Positions 21,512 to 31,514 of a stretch of DNA of 64,000 nucleotides are shown here, piece by piece (the first letter of the stretch is position 1; the number at the start of each line of letters is the position of its first letter). Origin of the DNA: Isoetes taiwanensis (lineage: Eukaryota > Streptophyta > Lycopodiopsida > Isoetales > Isoetaceae); assembly GCA_021234155.1 (NCBI GenBank), contig JAJEKV010000303.1, forward strand, positions 248,001 to 312,000. Reading direction: 5' to 3'. The position numbers and the translations under genes are program-made. The notes beneath the pieces were generated by a model that did no database searches, was not told the origin of the DNA, and worked only from the letters and a program-made list of their open reading frames with translations.

Positions 21512-22059
21512 CATTAGGGTTTTTTTGAGATTAAAAAAGGGCCTTCAAAACATGCCATCTAAGCCAAATGAAGATAAATGAACTACCAATCAGAAATCGA
21601 GCTGGTGGGTCCGGGGCCAAAAAAGCATTATAACTAACTCAATTGGATCACATTTTCTAGCATAACTATTGATAGAAAAGTCAAATGAGCTCTCGTTTAG
21701 TGCAATAGATAGATCTCGTTGAGATCTTTCCAACCTTAGGTGCTTTGCACATATTTTAACCACTTATGATTTTCAAAACTCCAAAAAATGTGGTTTTTAC
21801 CATTTTTTACTATCCTACGGGGCTAAAAGATATGCAAACCACCCAAGGTTGGAAAGATCTCAATGAGATCTATCTATTGCACCAAGCAAGAGCTCATTTG
21901 GACTTTCCTATCAACACTTATGCTAGAAAATGTGATCCAGTGAGTTAGTTATAATTTTTGGTCGACCGGATTACCGCCTCGCTTTTCCGATTGGTAGTCT
22001 ATATAACTTAATCGCCAGTTCTTAGAAGGCCCTTTTATGATCTCAAAAAATCCCTAATG
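21512..22059. mobile_element. 548-bp fold-back element with ~230-bp inverted arms
   Basis: The left arm (21512 to about 21745) opens CATTAGGGTTTTTTTGAG and contains AAAAGGGCCTTC, ATAACTAACTCA, GGATCACATTTTCTAGCATA, TGCAATAGATAGATCTC and GAGATCTTTCCAACCTT. The right arm (about 21830-22059) is its inverse and ends CCCTAATG. Arms are roughly 85% alike by eye, with a ~90-bp spacer. There is no coding capacity and no clear TSD. This is either a fold-back/MITE transposon or a host inverted repeat; its transcript would fold into a long hairpin that could feed small-RNA production. Confidence 0.8.
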
Positions 22060-22969
22060 ATTGTTCTCAACATTGGCAGAAATTAAAGGTCACAGTCTTC
22101 TCTTTCTTTTCCCTTAGTAAGAGAATGTATTTATCAATGCAAATAGAATCATGGAAGGAAGGCAGTTTTTATCCTTTGTACACTTTTAGCCACAAATTGG
22201 CTAATGTTTTCAGTTCTCGTATTTTGTCAGGTCTTGAACAGGTCTTGAACGATGAATGCTTTGCCATTATGATCATTATGGCCGTTCTTACAACATTCAT
22301 GATTGCATCAGTTGTTCTATATAGACCAGTTAAGAATATAAACATGCCCATTGCAACGTGTAAATAAATCCTAGTCCTGGCTACAATGTTAAGCAGGTAT
22401 TTCCAAAGCAGATGGGCCTCTTAAAAGGCTTTGGACAAGTTCAATCCCTTTTATGTTGATTTATCTATTTCTGATCTGTGACAATACTATTTTTTGCATT
22501 GTCTTATTCACATCGATTGATAATTTTCAAGGGCCAAAAAATTCGTTTGTAGTACCTGAATAATGTAGAACTTAAACTGACTCGTTGCTACATTTGCAGT
22601 GGTATTTTGCTTTCATTTTTTCACAATTTGGCATATATAGCCTTGACATCTAGTTTCATTTATGATTTGAAGATGCAATGCACAGATCCATACACTTGTG
22701 AAGGAGAACATTTATATGCTTGTGATAGCACAATATTATACATAGATATTAATGGCCTTAGTGTTTTGTTATGCATATGTCTCTTAACAACTCTCGATAA
22801 ACGTGTACATAGAACACCCCTAGCCCATCTTTGTTTTTTCAATTTCATTTGCATTGCAATGTTTTCTAGGTTGCAAAAACCCTTACATTTGGCCCCGAAG
22901 GGGCCGCCTGCAAAATTTGCATACACATTCCTATTTGCGTTTTGACACGCCTATTGAATATGGGCATCC

Positions 22970-24055
22970 GACAAGGGCTGCCAACTGAATGGAAAATGAA
23001 CAGGGTGCATCCCATTCATAAATCTGGGGATAGAAGCTCAATGCACAATTATAGGACTATCCCGATTAGTAGCACATTCTCGAAGATCCTTGGTAGCCTA
23101 TTGAGAGTAAGTTAAATGCTTGGGCAGAGGAAAACATGAAACACTTTATGCGCCAGGCTGGTTTTCGTGAGCATCATAATACACTTGATCATGCCATGAC
23201 ATTCCGGGTTCTGGTGGAAAAGGCGAAGACTCCAAATTCGGCATTGTATGTAGCATTTATCGATTTTGCTAAAGCCTTTGATACTGTGTCAAGAAGAGGA
23301 TTGAGTGAAAGAAGGATACAGCTTGCAGTTCCAGGGGAAATTAGATATGCAATCTCCCAATTATATGCAGAGGTATTAGTCAAATTGTCATATGAAATGG
23401 ATACGGTGATCAAGAACACAATAGGTGTTCGTCAGGTACCCCTCTTTCTCCGACGTTATTTGGCCTTTTCATTGACGAACTGGATGAATGGATCAGGGCA
23501 CGTTCATTAGCAGGGACTAGGTTAGGCTCTTATGTTCTTCTATTGCTCTTATACGCTGATGATGTGGTGTTGTTAGCCAATAGAAAACAAGTGCTTCAAG
23601 CTCATTTAGATCATCTGCGGCTGTTTTGTGAGGCGAAACAAATGACAGTGAACATTGCAAAGTCTAAAATTATGATCTTTGGCACAAGAGACAGGCCAGC
23701 ATTCTTATACCAAGAACAAGAAATCGAGGTAGTGGAGAGTTATAACTATATCTGTATTGACTTCTCTGCAAAGTATAATTGGAAAGAATGTGTAAAGAGG
23801 AGAGCTACAGGAGGGAAATCAGCTTTGTACAACATGCAAGCCAAATGCTCCAAAATATCCCCCCATGATTGGGCACTTAAGAAAAAGCTTTTTAAACCCC
23901 TGATTCAACCTGTGCTGCTGTATGGAGTGCCGGTCTGGGGGCCGACACCACCTCTGCAAGGCTTTGGGGGCCGATTGAAGCAGTCCAGAAGCTATTCTTG
24001 CCTGAAGAATTGGGCGTCAAAATTCAAACACCATATGCTATAATATTGGCGGATG
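22970..24055 (+). pseudogene. LINE-B reverse transcriptase
   Basis: Motifs in order are LPTEWKMNRVHPIHKSGD; NYRTIPISSTFSKILG; QAGFREHHNTLDHAMTF (23157-23205); FIDFAKAFDTVSR (motif A, about 23258-23296); GVRQ followed by a one-base shift to PLSPTLFGLFIDELDEW (motif B, 23425-23490); LLLYADDVVLLANR (motif C, YADD intact, about 23545-23585); SKIMIFGTRDRP; and a shortened YKYLG strand (SYNYICIDF). The thumb region ends with VKIQTPYAIILAD, where the insert breaks the frame. All catalytic aspartates are kept, but the motif A/B frameshift, an in-frame stop near 23112 and the insert make it inactive. It copied element RNA onto nicked DNA. Confidence 0.8.
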
Positions 24056-24516
24056 TAACGGGCCCATGGTAGACCGCTCGAGTATTCGATCCTTGAATGT
24101 GCACCGTAGGGGTGTTCGAGACACCGCATAAATGGGTAGAAGCGACTACTCATAAACGCGTCAGGGACGGTTTTGCCTTGCTTGGTTAAGGGCATGTCGG
24201 GTTAGGAACGCGTTACGGTTGGTATCGAGAACAAGTCTCGAAGTTCGAGTCTCCATGGGTGCCTATATGCATGGGTAATTTGCAAAGACTTGGTAATTAT
24301 TGTGACATAGTATAGCCTTGGATGCTCGAGGGCGAGCATAGTTCTAGTGGGAGAGACTATAACGGGCCCATGGTAGACCATTTCGAGTATTCGATCCTTG
24401 AATGTGCCTGTGGGGCGTTCCCGAGACACCGGCATAAATGGGTAGAAGCGACTACTCATAAACGTCTAGACAATTTTGCCCAGTTGGTTAAGGGCATGTC
24501 GGTTAAGAACGTTACA
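24056..24516 (+). mobile_element. 461-bp insert: 1.5 tandem units of a ~304-bp tRNA-like element
   Basis: The LINE-B frame should pass from TPYAIILAD/E directly into GMFPLELEALYR, as in the 59.8-kb copy, but 461 bp intervene. The insert starts TAACGGGCCCATGGTAGACC at 24056 and the same 20 bases return at 24360, so unit length is 304 bp and the second unit is only ~157 bp. It is flanked by GCGGATG (24049-24055) and GCGGAAG (24517-24523), an imperfect 7-bp duplication. Each unit contains TTGGTTAAGGGCATGTCGG, and the first continues to CGAAGTTCGAGTCTCC. Both together resemble A and B boxes of a Ser/Leu-type tRNA with a long variable arm. Confidence 0.7.
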
Positions 24517-25200
24517 GCGGAAGGCAGGTATGTTTCCTTTGGAATTAGAAGCATTATATCGAACCATCAATTTTGTCAACAGGATTCGTGGGCAATCCCA
24601 TGATTGCTTGTCTCATCAAGCAATGATGGCTTCTGAGCAACAAGGATGGATGCATGATGTCATGGAATGAGCTAGTAGATGGGGGGTGCAGGTGAGCAAT
24701 TGGCCAGATTCTAAAACAGATGCCCGAACACTGGTAGAAAGGCTAGCAGTTGGGAGATTATGGGAGAATCCTGGCAGCAGGATGAGATTACAGCCTTAAT
24801 GTGAATCCAATGCAAGAATATAAGCACTTGGGATACTTGCTGGATGACATTCCAAGATCCGTGAAACATATCATTGCCCGCTACCAGACCAGCTCACACA
24901 GGCTGGAAGTGGAAACAGGTAGATGGTATAAGATACCAATGGAAGATCGAATCTGCAAATTGTGAAACTGGCAGTATTGAGGATGAAGACCATGTGTTTA
25001 TTCATTGTCCGACATATAGTGATATCCGAACTAGATCTACTTTCCAGTTTTTTTTAATTTTCAAGCATTGTTTTCATTACTTTATTCTGATCCTAGGACA
25101 AGATATTAAGACGGTGGACTCACACCGTAACTTATTGCCCCAGATCGGATGTTAACATGTACTGAGCGCTCCATGGCATTTTAGGGCCCAAGGGAGCTAG
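24517..25200 (+). pseudogene. LINE-B post-RT region and zinc-binding C-terminus
   Basis: The frame resumes after the insert as AGMFPLELEALYRTINFVNR (24524-24583) and continues with several stops to TGSIEDEDHVFIHCPTYSDI, the relic of a C-terminal zinc-binding segment. In the better copy at 60 kb this reads CRVCGSNEVGDEEHVILRC, giving CX2C...HX4C. In this copy the first cysteines are degraded. The region normally follows RT in this family and probably helps recognise element RNA or DNA. Confidence 0.65.
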
Positions 25201-25235
25201 ATCAAATAATAATAACAATAATAATTCCGTACAAC

Positions 25236-25633
25236 ATTCATACATATTTCTTACAACATTCATATTTATTCCATACACATTATGTACCTTATTAATAATA
25301 AAGCACATCAAACCATTGAAAGGGGCATCTAACATATTAAGAAATTGAACCATTAAATTACCCCGTGGTCGAACCCCGGTTATTTTTGGCCGATATTCGT
25401 GCGTAGGCCCAACAAAGTGGCGAGGAGCCCCAAATATATATGCCAAAGATATGTGTACCATACATGTGTACAATGCACCTCACAATATTTGGGTAATTGT
25501 GTATTTGAAACTGACAGTTAACTAAAACTTACTAAAAAACGAATTGCATATAACGATGGTTGGGATCATTCAAAACTGACATCCAACGGTTCGAGCCCTC
25601 ATGGATGGGACGCCCGCGGGACAAAATAAAAAT
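25236..25633. other. Intergenic stretch with a tRNA B-box-like word
   Basis: No gene seen. GGTTCGAGCCC at 25589-25599 equals a perfect RNA polymerase III B box, but no A box at suitable distance was found, so I do not call a tRNA or SINE. Confidence 0.3.
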
Positions 25634-25790
25634 AAAAAAATGACCCAAAATTTGACAACAAAGGCTAGTTAGCAAAATAATTAGTATAATTTTACTGTAC
25701 AAAAAATGACCCAAAATTTGACAACAAAGTCTAGTTAGCAAATAATTAGTATAGTTTTAGTGTACAAAAAATGACCCAAAATTTATAACT
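25634..25790. repeat. 66-bp tandem repeat, ~2.3 units
   Basis: The word TGACCCAAAATTTGACAACA starts at 25641 and 25707, and TGACCCAAAATTT again at 25773, so the period is 66 bp. Units also share CTAGTTAGCAAA and AATTAGTATA-TTTTA. A minisatellite in AT-rich DNA. Confidence 0.85.
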
Positions 25791-26734
25791 CTTTCTCTTT
25801 TGCCCATTTCTATGTTGCATAATCTCTTTAGTATCATTCTTACATGACCCATAAGTCCAAGATATGAACATACCACCTAAACCTAGCAAAGATGTCTATG
25901 GACGTGCCCAAGATACTCAAGTACCAAAGGTACATTTGACTACAAGATAGTTTAAGTGCTTAATGAAAATAATGAATGCTCATTGAAATTGCTGAAATAT
26001 TAAGCTACCCTTAACGAATCATGAACGTTGAAGATTCTGCAGGATGGAATCATCAACCATCGGCATTGACCATTAATATTGCACTTTTACACGATGGGTA
26101 GCAGCTAATTAGAAAATGGAGCAATGCTCAACTGCAGCTACTATCATTGTGGTAAGCCAATCTTCTTGTGTTCATCATCTTCAATGAATGAAACCAAGTT
26201 GTTGTTTTTGTGATGGACTCACAAAAGAATTGCATGTAATTCTCAATTGGTCACTATCAGATGTTGAATTGGAGGTCAGTGGGGGAATCTGCTTATCTAA
26301 TATAAAAGCTTTACATACAATGCAAAGGATCAATATGCACTATGCAAAGGGATCAATATGCAATCCATGTTCTTTTGGGATAGCCAGGATGAATCTGACT
26401 CTGAAGTATATTTAATGACATCAAAGTTGTTCGTGGGCATTTTTATTAGATGCTTCATCGCAAATATCCTTTTCTCTTTGTAGATTGTGCTTTCCCGGCT
26501 TTCTCTATTAGCTAACATTGAAGAAGTGCAGAGAAAACTCAGCAATGCCTTATTCTAGATTGTCTAAAGTTCATTTAAGGTAACTCCCACTTTTTACAGA
26601 CTTTTCTCGCATCTCTTTTGAACGCAGTTGTTCTTCTGTGTCTATTTTTAATGAACAAGTGATATTGGAGTTTCCCTTACCGAAAAAGCCACACTTTATA
26701 TGCGACTAAGTGGTTGTCCCCTTAACTTTATTTT

Positions 26735-27092
26735 AAAGCTAATCAAAAGGCTGTCTACATCACATCCAAACAAACAAAACTCTTGTGTTGATGTCTTTTG
26801 CTTTTCTCGTTTGGTCTAGTGGTAACACACTAGTTCCTTAGCAATGTGGTCTCGAGTTCGAGACGCTTTAATCCTTTTCGATGCTTGGGGGTCAAATCCC
26901 ACCGCATTTAATGTAAAGGTGGTTGGGGCGGGGGCCCAACCGAGCAATGTAGTGTGGTGTGTGGTCACATGTCCGGTTGGATGTTTGCCTAGTGGCGTGG
27001 ACGTTAAAATACTATCTATCTATCGAGCAATGTAGTGTGGTGTGTGGTCACATGTCCAGTTGGATGCTGCCTAGTGGCGTGACGTTAAAATA

Positions 27093-27135
<43 letters not shown>

Positions 27136-27370
27136 GCTGTCTACAAGTTGTACATCACATGGTTTTGCTTGCTCCTTACATTTCACAACCAGTGGAGAGT
27201 AAACATCTTAGCTTCATTTTTAGGCTTATCAAAAGGCTATTTAAATCACATTTGAATAAACAATTGTCTTGTCTTGATTTCTTTTGGCTTACTTCTTGTT
27301 GGTTCACAAGCTCTACATCACATGGTTCTTACATTGACAATTAGAGGAGAGTGAAGATCTTCTGGCGTGG
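26735..27370 (+). repeat. Duplicated host segment, one unit carrying the SINE
   Basis: AATCAAAAGGCTGTCTACATC through CTTTTGCT (26741-26811), and the continuation GTACATCACATGGTTTTGC through GAGAGTAAACATCTTAGC (27147-27213), together match 27222-27360 (ATCAAAAGGCTAT, CTTTTGGCTT, CTACATCACATGG, GAGAGTGAAGATCTT). The second unit has no SINE, so it serves as an empty site. Confidence 0.65.
26806..27133 (+). mobile_element. tRNA-derived SINE with duplicated 3' part and (CTAT)n tail
   Basis: The head carries TGGTCTAGTGG (26812-26822, perfect A box) and GAGTTCGAGACG (about 26854-26865, B-box-like) at tRNA spacing. A body follows (GGTCAAATCCCACCGC, GGGGCCCAACCGAGCAATGT). The 3' part, from CGAGCAATGTAGTGTGG to GTGGACGTTAAAATAC-TATCTAT, occurs twice in tandem (26941-27022 and about 27023-27133), and the second ends in about ten CTAT repeats. 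A relative lies at 55.64-56.04 kb on the minus strand. The SINE is transcribed by RNA polymerase III and depends on a partner LINE for copying. Confidence 0.8.
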
Positions 27371-29290
27371 GTAACCAATGCATACATTTTTGCATAGGGA
27401 TTGAGGCTTTAAAGGATCTACGAAGTAAGAGAAGAATATTAAACATATTTCTAGAAACTTAAGGACCTACTACACTTTAGTTATAGAAGTGGCCAATTAA
27501 GTAGATATTCATTTTGGATATAAATCTGTGAAGTACATGTTGTCTGCAAGGAGCATGTTTTGCCTTAGTTCTCTATTCCAAATCTTTTCAAGTTCCAATC
27601 TAAAGCTATTATGCCTTTAGTGTTGGAGTAATATAAATGTTTAATTCTTTGTGCTTTAAAAGTTGGCATCTAGAAGTCCTCCCGTGTATTACACACAAGC
27701 ATCATAAGAATGAACATTTTTTCTTGTAGCGATATGCTTGAGAACTTCCTATAGATTAGGTTTTTTTCTATGCCTAATTCCAGATGATAGAACTCCAAAG
27801 TGCAAAGAGAAGACTTCTTTTGTTATTTCTTAGTAGTGAGGTTATTTACTTAGTTTTGGACTCATTCTAGATTGGAGTGGTTCTGTTGTCATTGACCTCT
27901 TGTACAACTCATAAAGATGCTATGGCCTCATCCTTAAGAATTAGGCAGGGATTGAAAGATTGTTCTAGTGAAGCCACATTTGAATTTGATTGGACAATAA
28001 CAAAATTTTGCCCAGTTCTTATGAGGCACCAACACCAAAGCACAATCAAAGGAGCCGTGTTGGATGAGAGAACAACTTGATAGTATGCGAGGTAGTTTAA
28101 CGACTCTAGTTTAACCTAAGTGCAATAGTGGTGCAATTTTCGTGTTTAGAAGCATAACTTACCACTTGAAAGATAATGCATAAAACATCAACTGAGCCTT
28201 GGCCTTAGGATACTTGTAGAGAGTAAAATACCTTATATCCAAGAGTAGAGGATCCAAGCCTCTAAAGAATCGATGGTCTTGTTAGCAATGCTAATTTAAG
28301 CATCGGGGAAGATTTGTGATGGAGGATATAGACATGTGTTGAGCACCGATAGACATCTAACAGGTGTATATGTGGTCTATTCTAGTAATATCTTTTATTG
28401 CAAATATTTTTCATGTCTTAAATCTTAAATTGCGCATGCTACGTGTTTGAGGCTTGCTATAATCCTTTGCCTCAAATACTCGTAGTACCCGGTGGTAGTT
28501 AACTAGAATATGGATTTCCCACCATGGCAGATTAGTGCTATATAAATCCTACTTGCACTACCATAAAACAACTAAAGAAGGTAAGGGGCCAAGAGATATT
28601 AATGCTCCTTTTTGTTCATCTATTCATAATTTCCCTCACTCAACCAGCTCAAGAACCAACCTAACCCAACCCAATCCAACCCACTCCCCAAGCATGCCTT
28701 GCCTTACCTCTAGTTCTTTTTTTTGGTGAGTTTTCTGGAACACACGCTGCTGCAGCATTATTGCCAACATGAGTACCTGTTGTTTTTAATAACTAAGTTG
28801 TATTTGTTGCTTTTTGTTATGGATTAGCAACCAACAAGACTTCATGCTACTATGGTTCCATTCAATCAGTACGACCTTGATGCTGGACATCATGCCCGAT
28901 AGTCTAGGAGATCCTCAGCTATGGTTGTCAGTTCTCTTAATATGTACTCATTTGCAGTTATTATGCTTGCGGCATTATTATCATCCAGCTTAGAGAATAC
29001 AATATCTAGCTTAGAGAACATAATACTGAGATACTCATGTTGTTTCATCAGATACTTTGGTGACAAAAATTGGATACACATTTCAAGTTCTACCTTGTAT
29101 TCTATGTTCTTGCATCAACAAAGCTTATTCCATGTTGTGTCGTTTAAGTGTGAACCTTAGCTTATGCATTGGCCTCTTCATAATTGCTGAGAAATATCTA
29201 CACACACCACCTTCGGGACCAATTTTTCTTGGACCCACGCACCCTACTACATATAAATAATAATCTTTTTATATAATAAAATTATCCTGT
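27371..29290. other. 1.9-kb interval without recognised genes
   Basis: No protein motif, transposon end or RNA gene was recognised. Short open frames here are not longer than expected by chance. A run of CCAACC-type repeats lies at 28640-28690. Confidence 0.4.
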
Positions 29291-29469
29291 AAGTATGGAT
29301 GTCATGCATCAAAGATGGGCGGCTCGGATTGTGCCACGTGGCATGCCACGTGTGCCTTTTTTTTAATGCGAAAAGGTGCTATATGCACTTGGGAAAAGGC
29401 ACGCCGGATCCGCCGTATCTCGATAGCCAAAACTTCGCATTCTGCCACAGATCGAACGCCCCCTCTCTT

Positions 29470-30665
29470 TCTTGGGTCCGAGTTCTTGCAAAAAAATGGC
29501 ATCAGATTGTTCCATTTTTGCATCGAAGGGAAGGGAGCCCTCTCGTGGAGATGCCCAAGGGCGTAATCGAGAAGCTTTGAAGGTACCGTTGGATATGAAT
29601 AATCATCCTCTTTTGATTCACCGCAGCGAGAGGCAAGCACATAACGGCGCCTTTTCATACAAGATTTCCCGTGAAAAATCTAGAACCCCATAACCCAACT
29701 AGGACGGAGACGGATGCCCTGCTGCCTGTTCCAGCCATACAGAATCAACTAACCAAAATCGAACCAAACAGAATCAAATCAAACACGGCAACCATCGGTC
29801 GTAGCTTAATTCCGCATTTAATGTTCAAAGGTCGAAATCCTTGAATTGGTGAATTGCTGGGATTGCTCTTGAAGATTATGCAAACAAGACAATAGATGTT
29901 TGGGATCAAAATTTTCTCCATTCTTTGAAATGGACAAAAGAAATGCACCTTGCCAGTTTTGCCTGCATTGGAAAACATCTAGAAAAGAAAACATCAACTA
30001 TATTCTCCCAAACAAAATGAATCTTTGGGAAATTTGCCCACCAAATCTAAATTCCAAGTACCATCCAAGCAATTACATACCAGGGATTGCTAACATGGAC
30101 ACCAAATCGACCGATCCTCCTAGATTAATTATGGATAGTCGGCTGGCTTCCAAAATTGCTGGGTCGACTCCATATACTCAGCCTATTACAGAGTCTCTTT
30201 ATGTTTCAAAACAATCGTTTGGCTATGAATGCATTCCTGGTAATCCACCCTTCAGAAACGTTCCTACATATGATGGTAGTTGTGCTGATTATGCAAAGGA
30301 CATCCAAAATCAGCACATGCAGGACAAAGTTGAAGTAGATTATTGCTAACATGTGCAGATCTTTTTAAGCAATCTATTTTATGTAGTGCTTAATTTCTTC
30401 TGTAGTGCTTAATTTTTAGGAGTGTTTACTATTTCAGAATATGAAACACAGAAAGAAGATAATTTGTTACTATATAAGAAAATCATTGCATAGAAAGGAA
30501 GGCAGCAGAGCGCAAGAAAGAGAGTAAGGGAAGCCGAATTGAAGGAAGAGGACAAAGAATTGAAAGAGAATATTTTGAGCAAGAGAAGAAAACAACAAAT
30601 GTCCAAGTTGATTGCAGAACTACTTGAAACTTATGCTAGAGAAAGCCATTTAAACTGTCAATTCG
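29470..30665 (+). CDS. Doubtful multi-exon gene candidate, product unknown
   Basis: Three open pieces on the plus strand could be exons. The first runs 29496-29693, beginning MASDCSIFASKGREPSRGD and ending in a charged segment. The second lies at about 29900-30349, with IANMDTKSTDPPRLIMDSRL and SFGYECIPGNPPFRNVPTY. The third (about 30491-30665) encodes a highly charged, coiled-coil-like run (VREAELKEEDKELKENIL) ending at a stop. CATAG before the third could be an acceptor. The leader at 29330-29480 is richer in CG than its surroundings. I recognise no family, exon joints are not proven, and the minus strand is also open at 29302-29658. It may be a chance assembly. Confidence 0.25.
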
Positions 30666-31514
30666 ATTAGTAAGTAAACCATGCGAAACGAATTCTATGG
30701 CCTCCATGCCAATCATCCATCAAGCCATCAAGGGGCATATGATAAATTTGCAAGACTAAGTAAATAGAAGGAACATATGCAGTGATAGACAAAAACGTAT
30801 CTAACGGTATCCCACTGTTTGCATGCTGGGCCAAATGACCTCCACTGTTCATAGATCGAAGTGTCCAACCAATCAAAGGAGCGGAAGCTGCAGGTTCTTG
30901 GCTAGGGATGATTGATAATCCTCGTGAAACCTAAGAGCAGAGGCAAAGATAGGACAAATCCAATCAGATGGAAAGAAGGAGAAGGAACGAAACTAGGGCT
31001 GGATCCAAAGTTTAGTAGGAGAAAGAAACAAAAGGTGCTTGGTAGGATAGTAGGGAGAAGTGGAGGAAAGACTTGTGGAGCCAGAAATGAGGAGAATGGA
31101 AAGGAACTCAAGAGAACGCCGATGACTAGAAATGAGGAAGCAGGCGATATAAATAGGAGATGCAAGGTAGGGCGTTCCCATCCAAGGAATGTTGGTTCGT
31201 GGCATTGGATGAAGAAGGTAAATCATGTGCACATCCATGTGATCGTGATCTCGTATGAGCTGGATCTGCCTCTACCATTTCATTATATAGGAAGGAATAT
31301 ATATCTTTCTCTGCTGGCCTGATTATAGGAAGTTTGTCTATAGGATTTTTGGTAATATCTAGTTCATTCACATGTACTTACTTTGTACTTCCTTAAACTT
31401 ATCCAATAATTTCATATTCTCTCTGCAATATACAAGTCTCTCAAGTTGCCTAGATCTAGCCTGCTACGCTTCTTAGTTTGTATTAGTGAATAGGAGCTCC
31501 AATTTTGTTTACAT

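Larger units (their letters stand above)
22945..25235 (+). mobile_element. LINE-B copy with (TAA)n tail, carrying a 461-bp insert
   Basis: A 5'-truncated LINE. The coding remnant runs from the finger region (WKMNRVHPIHKSGDRSS, about 22990) to a C-terminal zinc-binding relic (GSIEDEDHVFIHCPTYSDIR, about 24975-25030). It is followed by a non-coding end (GGGCCCAAGGGAGCTAGATC) and TAA repeats (25205-25230). A foreign 461-bp block lies at 24056-24516. The family is the one in pieces at 58-61.7 kb. Confidence 0.7.

Noticed and set aside
22125..22945. Membrane-protein-like frames (80-112 codons) before LINE-B
   Set aside because: Hydrophobic composition follows T-rich DNA; no similarity to known families and no frame continuity.
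24056..24516. Retrozyme with hammerhead ribozyme
   Set aside because: The partial dimer is suggestive, but no CTGATGA...GAAA core was found on either strand.
25589..25599. Perfect B-box word GGTTCGAGCCC
   Set aside because: No A box or cloverleaf upstream on this strand; likely chance or a lost SINE.
26806..26880. Functional tRNA gene
   Set aside because: A and B boxes are present, but acceptor and anticodon stems do not pair and a SINE body follows.
30912..31322. 136-codon basic frame
   Set aside because: The opposite strand is equally open and the sequence is a purine-rich low-complexity stretch.
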